Shown piece by piece: positions 45,961-61,149 of a stretch of DNA of 64,000 nucleotides. Every line of letters starts with the position of its first letter. Position 1 is the stretch's first letter. Position numbers and translations under genes: made by a program. The notes under the pieces are model-generated. The model was not told the origin of the DNA, did not search any database, and saw only the letters and a program-made list of their open reading frames with translations. The stretch covers positions 310,001-374,000 of the forward strand of contig JARCOQ010000081.1 in the NCBI GenBank assembly GCA_029207755.1, read 5' to 3'. The DNA is from Chamaea fasciata (taxonomy: Eukaryota > Chordata > Aves > Passeriformes > Sylviidae).

Positions 45961-48900
45961 CCTTCAGCTTTTGGACAGACTCTGTGGACAATAGTACACT
46001 TTTTCATTAGAGTCCATTTCAAAAAACCCCATGAGTTTTTCTGTTTTTCACAGAAATCCGACAAAAACCAACAAAGACTGTCCCATCTTGTCTCACATGA
46101 TCAAATATTTCTTAAGGAAGTCTATTAAGGGCCAGTAAGGCTTTTTCTCTTCTGCATGCAGTTTTTTCAACGTAAATAAGAAAACATTCCACTGTCTAAA
46201 CACCTTTTTGAGGCTGAGGATTTTGTAAATATTTGTTGTGAGAATGAATTACATCTGGATCCTGTTTTTTTTTTTTTAATTTTGTTTGGTTTGGGGTATT
46301 TTTTTTTTCTCCTGTTAATTGCCCCTAGGGCCCCCTGAGGGAGATTTTCTTTGCTAAGAAAGCCTGAGGCAGATAACTCTGTCAAGCTCTGTTTGCATCT
46401 CTGCCTCCTAAAAGGGTTACTCAGGTTGTTTTTATTGCTTTGGACACACACCTGCACACAAGATACTACCTGCAAAAAGGTGGAGCAACCTTCTTCCCCA
46501 AGCACAAAAAAATTTAAATATCAAAGAAAGACACTTTTCTTGAAAGAATATACCCATTGTTAGATGGCAGCCAGATCCTACTACCAGCAATGACTGGCAA
46601 ATGCACAAGGTACAGACATGACTCTGCTCTCCTCCAAAACCTACAATTTTACTCGTTCTGGCTTGTTCATTTGGCACTTTGTTCTCAGCTCAAACTCTAC
46701 CTGTGCCACATGCTCAAGTTGTCTTTCCTCCCCTCTGGAGTTTTTCCTCACAGCCCTAATCACAGCTGACCTCTTGTAGATTGACTACTTATCAACACTC
46801 ACGAAATTCCTACTCAGTCATTCTGCAGAGCTGAGATGCCCTGGTCAGTGTCCCTGCCCGTGCACAAACTGCAGGAAGAACAAGAGCTGAACTGATATTG
46901 CTTCTCTTAAAAGCATATCTAGGGAAAACACAGGCTTCCAATCCATTAAATGAACACAGAAATGAGACAAAACAGACTAATGAGATCAGGCAATAAAATT
47001 TTCATAAGAATAGAACATTTTGACTAAATTTCCTGTGCTAATTAAGGTTACATTCTGAGCTTATAAGACATATCCATTTGATAGTAAATTAATTGCTTGA
47101 GCAATGTGAATATTTCACATGTACTCTACAGTAGGTGTCCAAGGTGGACACTTTAAAGTCAGCAGTGACTTTTGACAACTGTAAGCTTGAAGAACTGACT
47201 GCCTCTGTTCTATCTCTAAATTTCTCATCTCAACTTTCCTCCCACTGCTGCCCCTGTTTGAGTTCCTCATTTTCCAGGTAAGGGGGACTATCCCAGGGGA
47301 GAGACACACAAGCACGGGACTGATACTCATCCAAGAATGTTTCCATGGTTCTAACAGTTACTCAGATTATTACAGATTGACAAGTGTTGGAAACAAATAT
47401 GAGTGAAAATGCAATTTTGTGCCATCAAACCAAACAAGGACAGGCTTCTTATGTCTCTACTTGCACTTGACCAGAAATAAAGCTTCCCTTTGCTTATTTC
47501 TGCTGCCCTCTGTGCATGCAGATTCTGAAATTCAGGCAATTTCTGCCTCTGGCAACAAGAATAAACTTGCACAACTACTCAGGGCTGTGTCTCCCCGAAG
47601 GAGGCAGTTTGATGCAATTTGTCAAAAGCCAAAAGAGTGCTTTAATGGACAATTTACTTCAAACGACTGCAGCTGTTGCCTAATAAAGGAACAGAGACAA
47701 AAGATTAAAAATGGTTCTACCCATGCCAATACAATTCTCAATGATCAATGAATAAAACACACCCTTTTCTATCTCCCCTTTTTAGTCAAAAGCAATAAAA
47801 GTAATGAATCATTCTCTTTCTGTAGTTTGCTACACGGGATGTTCAATCAAAGCACTTGGGGAAATTTCAGTAGGTATTGTTAACAAAGTACACATGCGCA
47901 TTTTGAGCTTATTGCTTTGTCTTGAAAAGTAAAGCCAGATACTCCCTCTTCTGTCAGAGCTCAAAAGAGTCACTGAAAACGTCTCTGAAACTCCACATAT
48001 CAAAAAAAGCTCTAAAAAAAAAAAAGCCACCAGAACCTCCACACCCTGATCTGGTCCCAGGAGAGCTTGTGCTCCCACACTGCAAGAGTCTCATGTTCTT
48101 ACGTATGAAGCTCATACTTCACTATCAGACAACATTACAAGCACAGTTGGAGCATAGAGAATGAATAATATTAAGTATTCAACGTGAACTTAATAGAAAG
48201 ACAGCTCATTATTCATTTTGAGGGCCTTTCTTTGCCTCTACATCTTTCTTTGTTGAAATTATGACAATCAAAATATTACTCAACAGCAAACATAGGGAAG
48301 TTAGGACCGCAGCATCTCATTACACCACAGGGAATATTTGGTATTTCAAGGTAGTGAAGGAAGAAAATACAGATAAACACGAGCCAGAGCTAACCACAGC
48401 ATTTGAATGTTACCCCAAGAGCTCCTCCATGCAACCCCATCCTTCAGTCATCCAATTTGAATTACCCCTTGAGCTACTCAGGCATATTCATCTACAAACT
48501 AAGAACAGGACTCGCATCAGGGTGATATTATTCCTTTTCAAGGTTCCAAGTACAGTTTTCAGTATTTCTACTCCTGGGAAGCACTTATGCACTGGAGCAG
48601 CCCCACTGCTGATGTTTATTCTTTCCCAGGACTGGCAAGCCTTTGAGCTCGAGCTCCTTGGTAGTACCAAAACATTCCATTTCCTTCAATTTTGTCTTCA
48701 CCTAATCCAGTACCTGCCTAGCATTTAACAGAGAGAATACTTCCATATCATCATTTACTGCATGTAGAGATGAGTTAGGCACATAATTAATTTTCACTTT
48801 TACCCACGAATTTATTTCCAGATGTTCCCAATATTGCTGTGCAGCAGGCAGGATGCACATGGCAGTGTGCCAAAAAATACATGAGCTGTGAGACTAGAAG

Positions 48901-51900
48901 GTAATTTTTGTTGACTAATGTCACTTTTCCATCAAACTCAAGGGGTTCCAGTGGGCTTGTGAATTCATTTGAAGAACAGGGTTGGGTTTTTCTCATTATG
49001 CTTATTACTGACTTCCCACCAGGACAGGCATCTTAAAATTCCAAAAACAACACACGGGGACGTGCTCAGAAGAAAAATTGCCTTCCAAATGCATCAAATC
49101 CAGAAAAACACTGCTCAGCTACATTTTATAAATCCCAATACAAAGTATAAAGATAAAATCTGGCTTCAGGCATACAGGAAGCCATTGCCCACATTAGCAC
49201 CACCTCTGGCACTCCGTGCTCTGGCTATCTGTTCAAAGCACTGGATTCACCTCCTCACGTTTGAGATGTTCATACAGTTACAAGGGGCCAGCTAACACTG
49301 CTGTTTTAAGTGAAAAGTGCCAGTCAATATGTAATAAATGCGAAATAAAAAGCCACGGTGAAGAAATCCTGTCTTGTCAGTCAGGAAGATTCTAAATGAA
49401 ATAAAGGAGAATCTAACCAGCACCTGTGAAAGCGCGTTCGTCCTGTATTACACCGCATCTAGCTGTGTTACCTTACAGCCACCAACAAACATCAAATTTA
49501 CACCAGATAAGGACTTTTCTTTTAGGCTCATATTAACACAAACTTGTTGCTCTAAAAGCATTTCTGTACACATTTACACAGAATATAAAATACCCTAAAT
49601 GCACAATACTTAAAGGAACAAAGCATCAGGTGACAAGCACTCTTTCACTATCACTCACAGTTACAGAAGGAGCCCTTTACTGCCTATTCCACATGGAAAG
49701 CATTTGTTCCAAACTACTAAGTCACGAGTTGCCTCCAAGGAAAATCTGATATACCAGAGTATTTTCCCCTTTAATCTTCCACCAAAGGTAAAGCACACCA
49801 AATTAATTTGTCAGAAAGCAGAGCAGTCAGGACTACCTGCACCCCCCTAAAGATCCAGGAAGGAATCACTAACAGAATCTCTTGCTAACAGGAGAAAAAG
49901 AAAAATACATTCCCTGTATTTCATAAGCACAGAAACTTTGCTAGATCAACGGACGCCCATATTTCAGCCTAATGAGGCAACTCTTACTTCTTCAGCATTA
50001 CATTTTCATGTATGATAGTTAAGAAAAATACTCAAATGTCACCATTTACATAACAGAACTGAAAGATTCACTTGGACCTAGGCATTCAAATTAAGATGGG
50101 GTACAACATGGAACTATTACCTGAATTATGTTCAAAGCCCTGGAGAGACACGTCTGACCCCTCATTTCTCAGAGTAGACATGTATAAGTATTTAAACACA
50201 CACGCTCAGCCCCCACACGGTTATTCTAAAAAATATTACGTACTTTTACTACCAAACAAACTCCAAGTTACTCTTTCATCCTGTCACGAGAATCACATAC
50301 AAAGTTTTCTATATCAGATTGTCTCTGACTAGCTAAACCATATGCTTATTTGCGCTATTGACACCTTTAACAGAACTGTTTAATAGCTATTTAATAGCTG
50401 TTTAACTGTTTAATAGGTAAACTCAAACAACTTTGGTAGACTGATCAAATAATTGATCCAAGTTCATTAATGACAGGGTAGGAAACATGGAGGTTTTCTT
50501 CAAATGATAAATCACTGCGTAACTTTTTCTTAAACTTATCTGGCAGAACAAATGGCTACAAATTAAGTCAAAACCATATGGTAGAGGCTAAAGCGGAGAG
50601 CACGAGTTGAATTTTATTATACAGAACCATATGCTGCACTTAACGTCTGTGATGACTTTGCCTTTCGCCACAGACGATGCCTATAAATCAGCACTGCAGG
50701 TGTGAGAACTCCACTAAACTCTACAACTGAATGATCTTGAACACACAGATTCAGTATTTTCCTTTATCACATTGTCTCAAAGGGTTACTTGTGTTATGAA
50801 TCACTTTTGCGCTGTTGCAGAATGCCATTTCTAGCACAGCCAGCTCTTCCAGCAGCACTCCAGCAATACTTAAAGGATAACTGAATAACCCATTCCAAGA
50901 CCAGGGCTCCTTAGAGTTCTCCACACAGATACTCTAAATAGCAGAACACTGGGCAGAACTGTCCACAGAATCGTTTCTGAACCTAAGGCGCCGAAATTGT
51001 GAGTGCAACTTGCACATCTGCAAGATTGGGACTCAATGCTCTGCTCCAAGGCAGCTCACTTCTGCAGCTCATGCCGAACCTGGTATTCCACATACTAAAA
51101 AACCAACATCCAACATCCTAGAATGAAATTGCTTTGATGTCAGGTAACCAGGTGAACCCTAAACAAAAAAGGAGCTTGACCACAGCAGCCTGACACAACT
51201 TTAAGCAGTGGCTGCACAATAGGAGCAAAAATAAGCCAAATATGTGAAAGGCACATACTGAGTTGAGAGGTTGATCTTCTGCTGTCTGTTAGACCACTTA
51301 TCTCCAGTTCGGACATTTCTCGCTTTCCACACAGAGATTATGACATTAGAACAACACTAACATTACTGAGCAACACACAATCCCTTCAAATGGCATTTCA
51401 GTTTGGAGAACTAAGAACACTAAGCAGAAACAGCAATACAGTACACCTGACTGCTCAAATTGGTAACTTCTGGTGAACTGAAGGGAAGATGCTTTCAGAG
51501 AAGTAGTTTAGCAATCCCTATTTTAAGAGTATTTAAAAATACACTGCGTTTTCATTGCCAGTGCCACAGGGCACATCACATGGAAGATGTTTCAGAAAAC
51601 TGCTCACCGCAAAGGTCACACCTCAAGGTAAAGCACTTGCACTAGTAATGAAAAAGGCACTTTTCAAAACGAAAAAGTGAAGGTTATTTCCTTGTTCCCA
51701 CTGACCACAAACCCTCTTTTTTTAGGCCAGAATAACTTACACTTTTTTCTTCACTTGGCCACTTTTCACCACCACCTGGTTTGGGGTTTTTTCCCCAAAA
51801 CCAGCTAATTTTATTTAGCTAAAGTCAGTTCCTGCTACTAATAACATACAAGTCAAAACCCCCACTGATTTTTGGTGAGATCAAAGCGATCAATAACTTC

Positions 51901-54900
51901 TGATCTCAGCTTGCCTACTGTTTCCTATTTCTTTCCCTTAAGTGTAGATTTTTAATGAGTTTGAGGCACTGCTACAGACAGCGCCATGCTGTTTCCTTAG
52001 TACATTTTATCCAGACAGTACTTGAAAAATACCATTACAAATAATGCCCAAGTACCATTTTAAGAAGAAAATGGGGCTACCCTGAGCAAATTATCTTCCT
52101 CCTTCTAAATTTGATTCCATAATCTCATCTTAATGAAAATAAAACACAATATTTATCCAGCAAACATCTCTAGAAAAACATTTATACAAAGAACGGAATT
52201 CATATATTTCAGGGTTCTGCTCCTGGCTAAACAATTAATAATCCAAATACTGACTTCAATATCTAATTGGATAACAAGACACAACCAAACACAGTGAGGA
52301 GGGTGTGCGTGTTCACCTTTCTGACCTCTTCAAAACACTGTCAAATCTGCAAAAACATCAGCAACAGAGAGAGAAGAATGAAAACTTTAAACTTTGCAAT
52401 TCCTGTTTTTCCTGACTGTGCACCTGAAGCTCTGTTATGAGTTCTTTAGAAGCACATTAACCAAAACCATTCGCCATTTGGGATTCTCAGTGCCTAATTG
52501 TTCCAGCCAGAGAGGATTAACACAGTTCAAGGCACCTGACAACTTAATGCTTCCCAGATACTACAAAGACTAAAATCGCCATTACTGGAAAACAAACAGA
52601 CAAACAAAATAAAATCCACATTTAACCCCCTGGAACCTTCCCACAACTCCCAATACACTTTTAATAAAACTGTGCCCCATGAGCCAACATCCAGCTTTCA
52701 CACAAGTCACCGAGTGAGCAGCAGCAGCAGTAATCCCTGCATTTTATAGCTATGTTCGTAGAGGCACAATTTTGTGGGAGAATTAATTATTTTGGTTTTG
52801 TCTGTAATTGGGGATAGTAATTGTTCTCCAAAGAGCTCACCCACAACCAAACCTCTACCAGTGTCAATGAATGAACAGATCATGGCCCAACATGAAGGGT
52901 AGTAGCAAAGCCATCTGTAAAGAACAGCTGTATTTGCTCCCTGCAAGAAAGCAGAGAAGCAGACAAGCATGGTGGCTTGTGGAGTGCCCTACTTAACAAT
53001 ATCTTATACCCCAAGCTTGTATTCCAAGCAGGAGAGGCCTGAAAACTCACCCTGCCCAGCTATCAGGCAGAAGATCAGAAAACACCAGGAATCTTACTCC
53101 TGCCCTCCCTGCAGGACCTGTGTGCTGCCAGCCTGAACCCCAAATTCTCCTCGGTGCTCTGAGCAGCTGGAGCCAGTATAAGCAGTGACCCACAGCCACA
53201 GCCCAGGCCAGATCACCCTGGAGAAACTCCACTCACCCAGCTGCAGTTTTCAAAGGAGATTTCTTCTACAGAATAACTGAAAGAACAACTCAAACCCAAC
53301 TAGCAATCTCTTCTCAGACATTTTCAGCATCCATCCACAGGAAACTGCTCTGCCACTTGGCTCTCACCAGTTGCTATAAAAGCCAATAACGCAGAATTGG
53401 AACTGAGACTGTCAAGAAAAGCAACTACAGTTGCACAGGTCCAGATTATGAACCGTACCATCAACACCTGGGAAGTATTATACAGGGAATCCATCAGAAC
53501 ACAGTTATCTTTGTTTTAAAATATACATATTCTGTCTAGAAACACTACTAAAACTCCTTGCAGATATCCCTCTCAGGACCTGCAGTTCCTCTCCTAAAGG
53601 AAGGCTCAGTCTGGGACTCATTCCTCTCTCTTCCAAGACACTACTTTAGAAAACTGCAGGATTCCAACCTAACCCTTCCTCCAACACAGGGGCCGGAAGA
53701 AAAGATTCAGAATTTCTGTCCACCCCCATAGGTTCAGCCATACAGCTATGGCAAAATGCATCTCTTCTCTGCACTCTTCTCACGTAAGATTTGTTTCTTT
53801 AATAAACCTTTCCTCGCAGGAGCAGTCTTACATCAGTATGAGATTTGTAATGTTTTAAGCAAATTTATAAACCAAGGGTTTGTAGTTGCACATACAGCAG
53901 AGATTCCAGATGAGAGCAGAGCAGACCAAATGCAGCCAGACTGGTGTTTTAAAACTGAGGTCATCGACTGATTCCTGTGATCCACGATCCCAACACCAGG
54001 CCACACCTGGTGTTCTTGCCTCCAGAGAAAAGCACACAACCTATTATCTCTGCTAAGCTCATTTGGTACCATTTAATACGTATTTATCACACACTCACAA
54101 AATGGCAAGTGTGCTTGCATCACTACCACAAAATGCTCTTGGGGATTTACTCAATCATTGATGATTACAGAAATGGTAAGAAGAGAGGCCAAACAATAGG
54201 GTGAAAAGGTGGATTTACCCTACACAGCATCCAAATTCTTAACAACAGGATGGACTTTGCCACTTATTGCTAATGCTAACTCACATAGAAGGAGTTAGAA
54301 GTTTGATCTGCAAGACAGTTCACACAAGGCCACAAAGGAAAACAAGCACTTTACATGTTGAATTTCACCCCTGTTTATGAGGTTTTCTCATGATATTTAA
54401 CTTCAATTATCAAACACAAATTTTCAAACATACTAGTGAACATCCCTCAGTCCATAGTCTGTGCCTATTTCTTGCTGTAAGTTAGATGAGCAAACAGATA
54501 AAATTGTATCAGCTCCTTTGGGCCGACCAATTTCAATTCAGCTGTGGTTACAGCATTTCAACGGCGAACAAAAAGCATGCACAGCTGAGTTTCAGAAAAT
54601 ATAAATACTCACACAAAGCAACATTTTCAACTCCAAGAGTGTTTAGTATGACACACTTAACTACCTCCAGTGCCTAAGAGATCTGTATTGAAAAGTCTGA
54701 GCCACGTTACTAATTTTAAGTGGACACTAAAAAACCAAACCCAAACATTAACATGCCACATGTCCTGGCTCTCTTAGCACTGCATTGGCCATAAACACAC
54801 AATAATTTTGATTCCAAAGATTTCTCAAGGTTTCCTGGGTTTTTGTTGTTCCTACAAGTATCCCAGCTTGTTTTTACTCACTGTACCAGTCTCAGGTTGT

Positions 54901-57900
54901 AAACACAAGTGGGCTGTGACTCTCCCATGAGCAAGTTTTTTCATGTATTTGCAAAACTGACCGCACGAACGTGGTTACAGCTGCTCACATGCTCTACTGC
55001 CTACACACACTGAAATGCCAAACAATTAAGGAAGGCTCCAATGAATTCTCAAGATTTGGGATGCTTTTTAAGAGCTATTTCAAAAAATAACTAAAACCAA
55101 TATTTGTTGATGCATTTACTACCACGTAATTGTACTAGAGCCCGTTGAAGAGACAAATTTGAGGGTTTTTTTTAATGCCTTAAGAAAGTATCTTTACCGA
55201 ACACAAGAATTGGTTTACACTAGCAAATCATCAGCTCAGGTCCTGCTTTTCATCAGTGCTTGGACAGATAAAATGAATTTTGTACATCTATCTACCAAAG
55301 GATTGCTGTTCTTGGCAGTTTATTATCCTGACTGGATCAATTAATTCCTTGCACTGGGGCAACAGGATGATGCACAGATAGACACAGAAGCTCAGAAAAC
55401 CCTTAGAAATACCTAGTGACTGACCATGAGACTCATGCCAACCTCAGCCCAAGCATTTTCTCAATATCCTCTCTACACTAATCTAGGGGAGCTATGAAAC
55501 ACAAGAAATCTCCCCTAACACAAATTACCACTCACCAGTGGCCAGTATTACAGCCCTGACCTGAAAAAAATATCCAGGAATCATCCGAATCAGATTTTTC
55601 TCCCTATCCCATCCACTGACAAAATTACACAAAGCAAAGTGTTTAAACTGCCATTATGTACCAAGACGCATGAAGATGCACAAGATCTTGTATTTGGTGA
55701 CTGAAGTTTCCTCATGCAGCAAGGGGAGGACAAACTGGGGGAAGCAATCTCTCTGTCCTAGCATGGACACAGAAGAAAACCATTTAGTCTGAGACTAAAT
55801 TCATGTCATAATGAACTTGTACCTTTGTTTGTTCCCACCGCTTTCAAAATATTCCTCTCTTAAAATAACAATCCTTTTGTTCCGGCTGCATTTTCACTTT
55901 CTGTGTTAAACACTTCCAAAACAACTTTGAATATCTGAGGAATTCAAGTTGTTGAAAACAGGGGCTGGGAGGAAAACAAATTAAACAGATTTGTTTAAGC
56001 CCAGTGTGCTTATATGAAAATCTTTCATTTGGCTTTCCACAGCTCCATCTGCATGGCGATCTCTCTAGACTCACGGACAGATTTAAACTTGACATTATCT
56101 AATGGACCTTGGGAAAAATCCTGCACAGCAAATTGAATTTTTAAAAGTGGTACTGCATTCAATGAGCAACTAATACATTACATTTACTTGAACTGCAGCA
56201 GAAGAACATTAAGGATAAGAAGCCCATTTGGAACTTATGTTCTTTAGCCTACATTTGAATATACATTTCAGGTGTAGATGTTACAGTATTACAGGGGGGT
56301 TTTGAGTCTAGGCTTTGGGCAAAAATTAACAACTCCAGTATATCTGGTGAGGGGAAGCAGCAAAAAAATCCCATAAACACGCTGTACACAACCTGTGCCA
56401 ATCCCACGTGTGACTTGTGGCCTGACAGTGTTGTCAGCTCTCCATCTTAAAACAGCTTGGTTTTCTTTTCCACTGAAACCAAACCTTTTTCACAGCATCG
56501 ACACATTCCCTGCTTATGGCCAGCCTGTTGTGAGCCAGAACCTTCACAGCTGGTTGTTGGGTGGGTGGGTTTTTTGTTTTAAACCTTCTCCTTCACAACA
56601 ATTCTCACTAGCACATGAACTTCACTCTATGTTACTCAACTGTGCCCTGCTTTACATTCCAGGCTGTCGAGACCATCCAGTTCTTCCAGGAATTATCTGC
56701 TCCTCCCGCCTACCAAAGTCTCTTAATCCTGTGCCATGGCATTTAGTTCATCCTGAAGAACGGTCTCGAGACAAACCCTGAGGATCTGTATTAACACACC
56801 AATTCTTCCCTTCCAAGGACAGCTTCTTGCTCTCCCCTTAAGTCATTCCCTGTCCAGTTTACCAACCACCATTTTAACACCTTATTTTGTAATTTCCCAT
56901 AGAGTACTACACAGACATGCTTCTTAAGTGTAGATAATGAACTTCCTACACCTAAACTATTATTTTATCAAGTTAAAGGACGGGCTACATCTGGCACCAA
57001 TTACTTTGGAGAAAACCCTCTCATCCATGTGCTATTTGCTGTTGAATCTGTCAATATTTTTTCCAGATAGGCTCTAGAAAGTCATCCATCCTCTTCAGAC
57101 CAGAATAATTCTCTTGCCCATCTCCCTTCTCAAATTTTTTTCTTCCTTTTACACATTTTTTGTCTCTCAAAATGTAGTCATGATGTTTGCCAGTAGATTT
57201 CACAAGTCTCTAAGGGCCTAGTTCTTGAGTAAAAACAAATTAGAGATAGATGTTGATATTTGTCACAAATACATTTAATTCCTCATTTTAGACAGAGCCC
57301 TTCTTTGGTTTGTTTAATCTCTGCAGTTCAGGCAACCTCTTGCACATGTATCGACTCACTCAATCCTTGCCTTCTTCCCTTTCTCTGCCCTCTTCTCACC
57401 CCCACACACAAGCACATGGCTCTACAGGCCTGATAAAAAATTAACTTTCATCAGCAAGCTACTTTAGTCTGCAAATCACCCTGAGCAAAATATTGCCAAG
57501 TAAGGGACACACTACAATTAAACATCAAGAAAAAGCGGCCCTAAAAAAGTGAAAAACGCTTATTAGAAAGGATAGACAGGAGTCAGGAAAAACAAAACTT
57601 ATGGCAAAATCTGGTTTCTTAAAATAATTAAATTTGAAGCAATACAAAAAGAAAAAAAACCCTATTTCTGTGTTTCCAACTGTCTTCGTATTTGTCCAAT
57701 TACTAACCCAGATATGGAAACAAACCAATTTAATGCACTTCAACTTGATCCCTGGAGATGCCTCCTTGAAATAAGATTCAAAACCACAACTTCTCAATTC
57801 CTGTTAAAAATTCATTTCTTCGGAACACTGTTAGGCAGAACAGTGAGACAAAAACCTCTGAAAAAGAATGCACCACCAGAGACAGAAAATTATTTTGAAT

Positions 57901-60900
57901 CTATTGAAAGCATTGATATTAAATCTCGATACAAGCTGAAGTCTGTAACCAAAAGTACTATTTCCTACAGGACATTTAAGGACTGTAGGACACCATGTCT
58001 CCATAGGCCTGGGAAATGTGTTTTTAAAGATACTCCTTCAAAGGCCTCATCCAGAGTTTGGACAAAACTAGATGTCCAAGTTTCCTGTCTCTTGAAGTAA
58101 CAAGTAAAAACAATGGTTTGAAGACTGTTAGGACAATCCTGGAAACATAAGAGCAGTCCACACAACCTCAAATCGTTCTCTTTAAGGAAAATGCTGGAAC
58201 TGCAAGTTGTCACAAGGCAAAATTGCAAAACAAACATTTCCACAAGTTTTCTCAGCTGTTCTGCAGGGTTGCTGCAGTGTCCTCTGCTCCCAAAAAAACA
58301 GGCTTTCCACCGTTTTTAGCTGCAGCTTAGCAGTGGTGGGAAAAACTGTGTTTCTGCAGACAGACCCATCAGCTGGAAGATCTGAAATACTTTTCAAGAC
58401 AAAGTTCCTCCTCTCTCATTCCCCAAAAGCACTGTTATAGAGAACCTACGTTCTGGAAAACTCTCCACATACAAACCTCTGCACATTAACAGGGAAAGAA
58501 AACAAGATTAAGAGAACACTGCAAGGACTGTAAAGTAAGAGGAATTCCCCTACAAATTGTTTTGGTTCTAATACTACTTCTAGTATGAACAGTTTTTCAC
58601 TTCTATGATAATATCTTGCTTCATCCCCGAGTTCCCCAAAGCATAATAACAACTTCAGAAAAATAAAACAAGCACTGGGTTTTGTTTTGGTGGTTTTTTT
58701 GTTTGTTTGTTTTAAAACACAGCAGAACACAGCAACATTTTCCCAACTAAGCAAGACAAAGTCACATTGTTCATTGCCACTCTGCCTTTTCTAATTTCCT
58801 GGTGTAAGCAAAAGAGATTGCTCTAGCCTGAAAACAGGAGTTATCATCCAGCATCAAACTCAGCTTAAGGTATTAGCTGACGTCTGTAATGATGATTCAA
58901 AGCTGCAGTGATCAATATCACATCACAAGTGTCCAATCCAGAGGGCATTAAAGGATCCTGTTACTGCCTATCTGAAGGATCACACCGGAGTTTCAGATGA
59001 TATCAATGCAAAGGTAGAGAAAAGAGAAAATTCTCACCCCATAGAAGCAGCAAATAAAACTCTCTAGAAAGCTTCAAGCTTCTACTTTACGTGGAAACTA
59101 TTTTACTTCAATTTGTCATTTCCGTGTTAAGACACAGGTTTGTCCCATGGAGGAGAATCCCTTCATAACCATCCACCACTACCTGAGGGTTTTTTTTTTT
59201 CAGATGAGTGTCTAAATATTACACACACAAACAGCTGCAGGTAAACAGAACTTTGTCAACCCAGCTCAGCAGGGAATGGAAAAGGAAAAGCAGACACAGG
59301 GAAGTCAAAAGTCAACTAACAAAACTCAAAGCACATTAAAGAGAGCTGTATTTAAGCCAACACAGCTAAGAACTGCCAGCTGCACAAGATACAGGATTTT
59401 GTTCAGTGTTACAAAATGCCAGGTTTTTTCTGCTGATTTACTAGATTTTGTGCAATTCTCTATTTTTAATAGAAAGATAAAGCTCATGAGTCACCCTGAA
59501 ATCTGCAGCCAGGTTCCTTCACTCTCTCCTTTCCAAAGTGGCAAACATTTCAAATTAAGCTCTAATACAAAGAATACTGCGTGCACTAAAAGCTGTCTGT
59601 TCTTGTGTACTGTATCAAGGTATGAAAATAGCACAACGGTGTTAAAAATAAAAAAGGGTTCTCTGGTACACAAAAAATGAGAATAGGCTAATTTTTACTA
59701 CAGTGACTTTGCCACAAATCACTTTTTGCCCAATGCAAAGTTAAAACACAAAGGGCAAAAAACGGTTCCCTGTAACTGGAGCAAGATCTACTTGACAAGT
59801 CAGTCACATTAGTGATCTTATAGTCAAGAAAGGAACTTTTACCAAAACACAATATTCCCGCCCTGTTACACAGAGGGACTATTTGTAGATCTTCCACTGT
59901 AGTGCAGTCCGAAAACTTTTAATTTCCATTTCTGGCTAAAATTTTTTTTTTTATCTTGACGTATGTTTGACATCAGAGAAATATTGGATGAGTTTAAAGT
60001 ACAAGTAGGGCTTGTCTGCCCTCCTTTTCCTAAATTTATTCAGCCTTTTCCTTTGAAAGCAAACACCATTCTACATCTACAAATTCTACAAATCCTGCAT
60101 CATAAGTCCCACACCTACAACTTCCCCACAATTCCTATGCAGCTCCATCCTCTACTGCCACAAGTACCTGGCAGCTCACTGAAGGAAACCATCACTTTTT
60201 TGGTTCCCCAGTTACTGTCAATCTTTCACTCCCTGTTCCGATTTAGTGGCACTACCCTGCTAAACTCCTATTTGGTTTGTGCCAGTTCTGCCCACTCCTT
60301 TTTCCTACCACATTGTCTTGTCAGGCTCTTGCTGCTTTCTCTCTCCCCAGTCTAGCATTCATGAGGACCCTTTATGCCCAAGATATAACGCAGAGAAGCT
60401 TCCTGTCACCACATTTCAGAACCTCCAGAAAACCCACCTGTCATTAGGTGTAGCAGACTTATTCCAAGAGCAAAATGAAATCAGAGTTCGTTATTTCTAA
60501 ATATACTTGTGATAACTTTGATGGTTTTTTCCACCTCATTCCTCTCCTTACAGTCTAAAACATGAAGGCCTTAACCTTCTTTGTTTAGTAGAGAGCAAGT
60601 TCTTGACTACAAGCACAGTCAAGAGGGCAAAATTTTCCACAGCACATCCCTGACAATCAGCAGAAACACACTGTGCATGTACAACATCAGAATTGTAGGC
60701 AATTTCAAACCTTATTCTGCATCCCGACATACGAGTGACACTATACACAGGGCATGAAATGTAAACATGGCAAGAACTTTGTACATAAAACGTAGAAGGC
60801 CTTTGCCAGGAGTCAAGAGTAAAACTTTGTACAAGCCTCAAATGTAATGATATTTACATGCTAAAACAAGGACAGCCACAAATGACATAACCTTGCTTTT

Positions 60901-61149
60901 CTGTATTACAGAAACAAGGGTCGCTATTCCAAGTGGAACGTGAGGGCGGTCTGGCTGAAAAATCCATCACCTCACTGACCTCCACGGTTGATTTAACTGA
61001 TTTGGAAGGCTAGATGAGTGCCCCATACAACACCAAGTCTGAGGGCATCCATCCTAAAGCTGTTTGCTCGCAGAGAACAACCCCCCTGAGCAGACGAAAC
61101 CATCCATGTGTCAACAGTACATGGTACCTGCACTCCCCAAATACAGCAG
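45961..61149. other. Long AT-rich non-coding stretch
   Basis: About 15 kb with open frames of at most 155 codons and no recognisable exon. It has several homopolymer runs (T-runs near 46267 and 59190, A-run near 48015). The plus strand is visibly richer in A and C than in T and G, as in a transcribed intron read from the minus strand. No RNA gene or mobile element was recognised. Confidence 0.4.
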
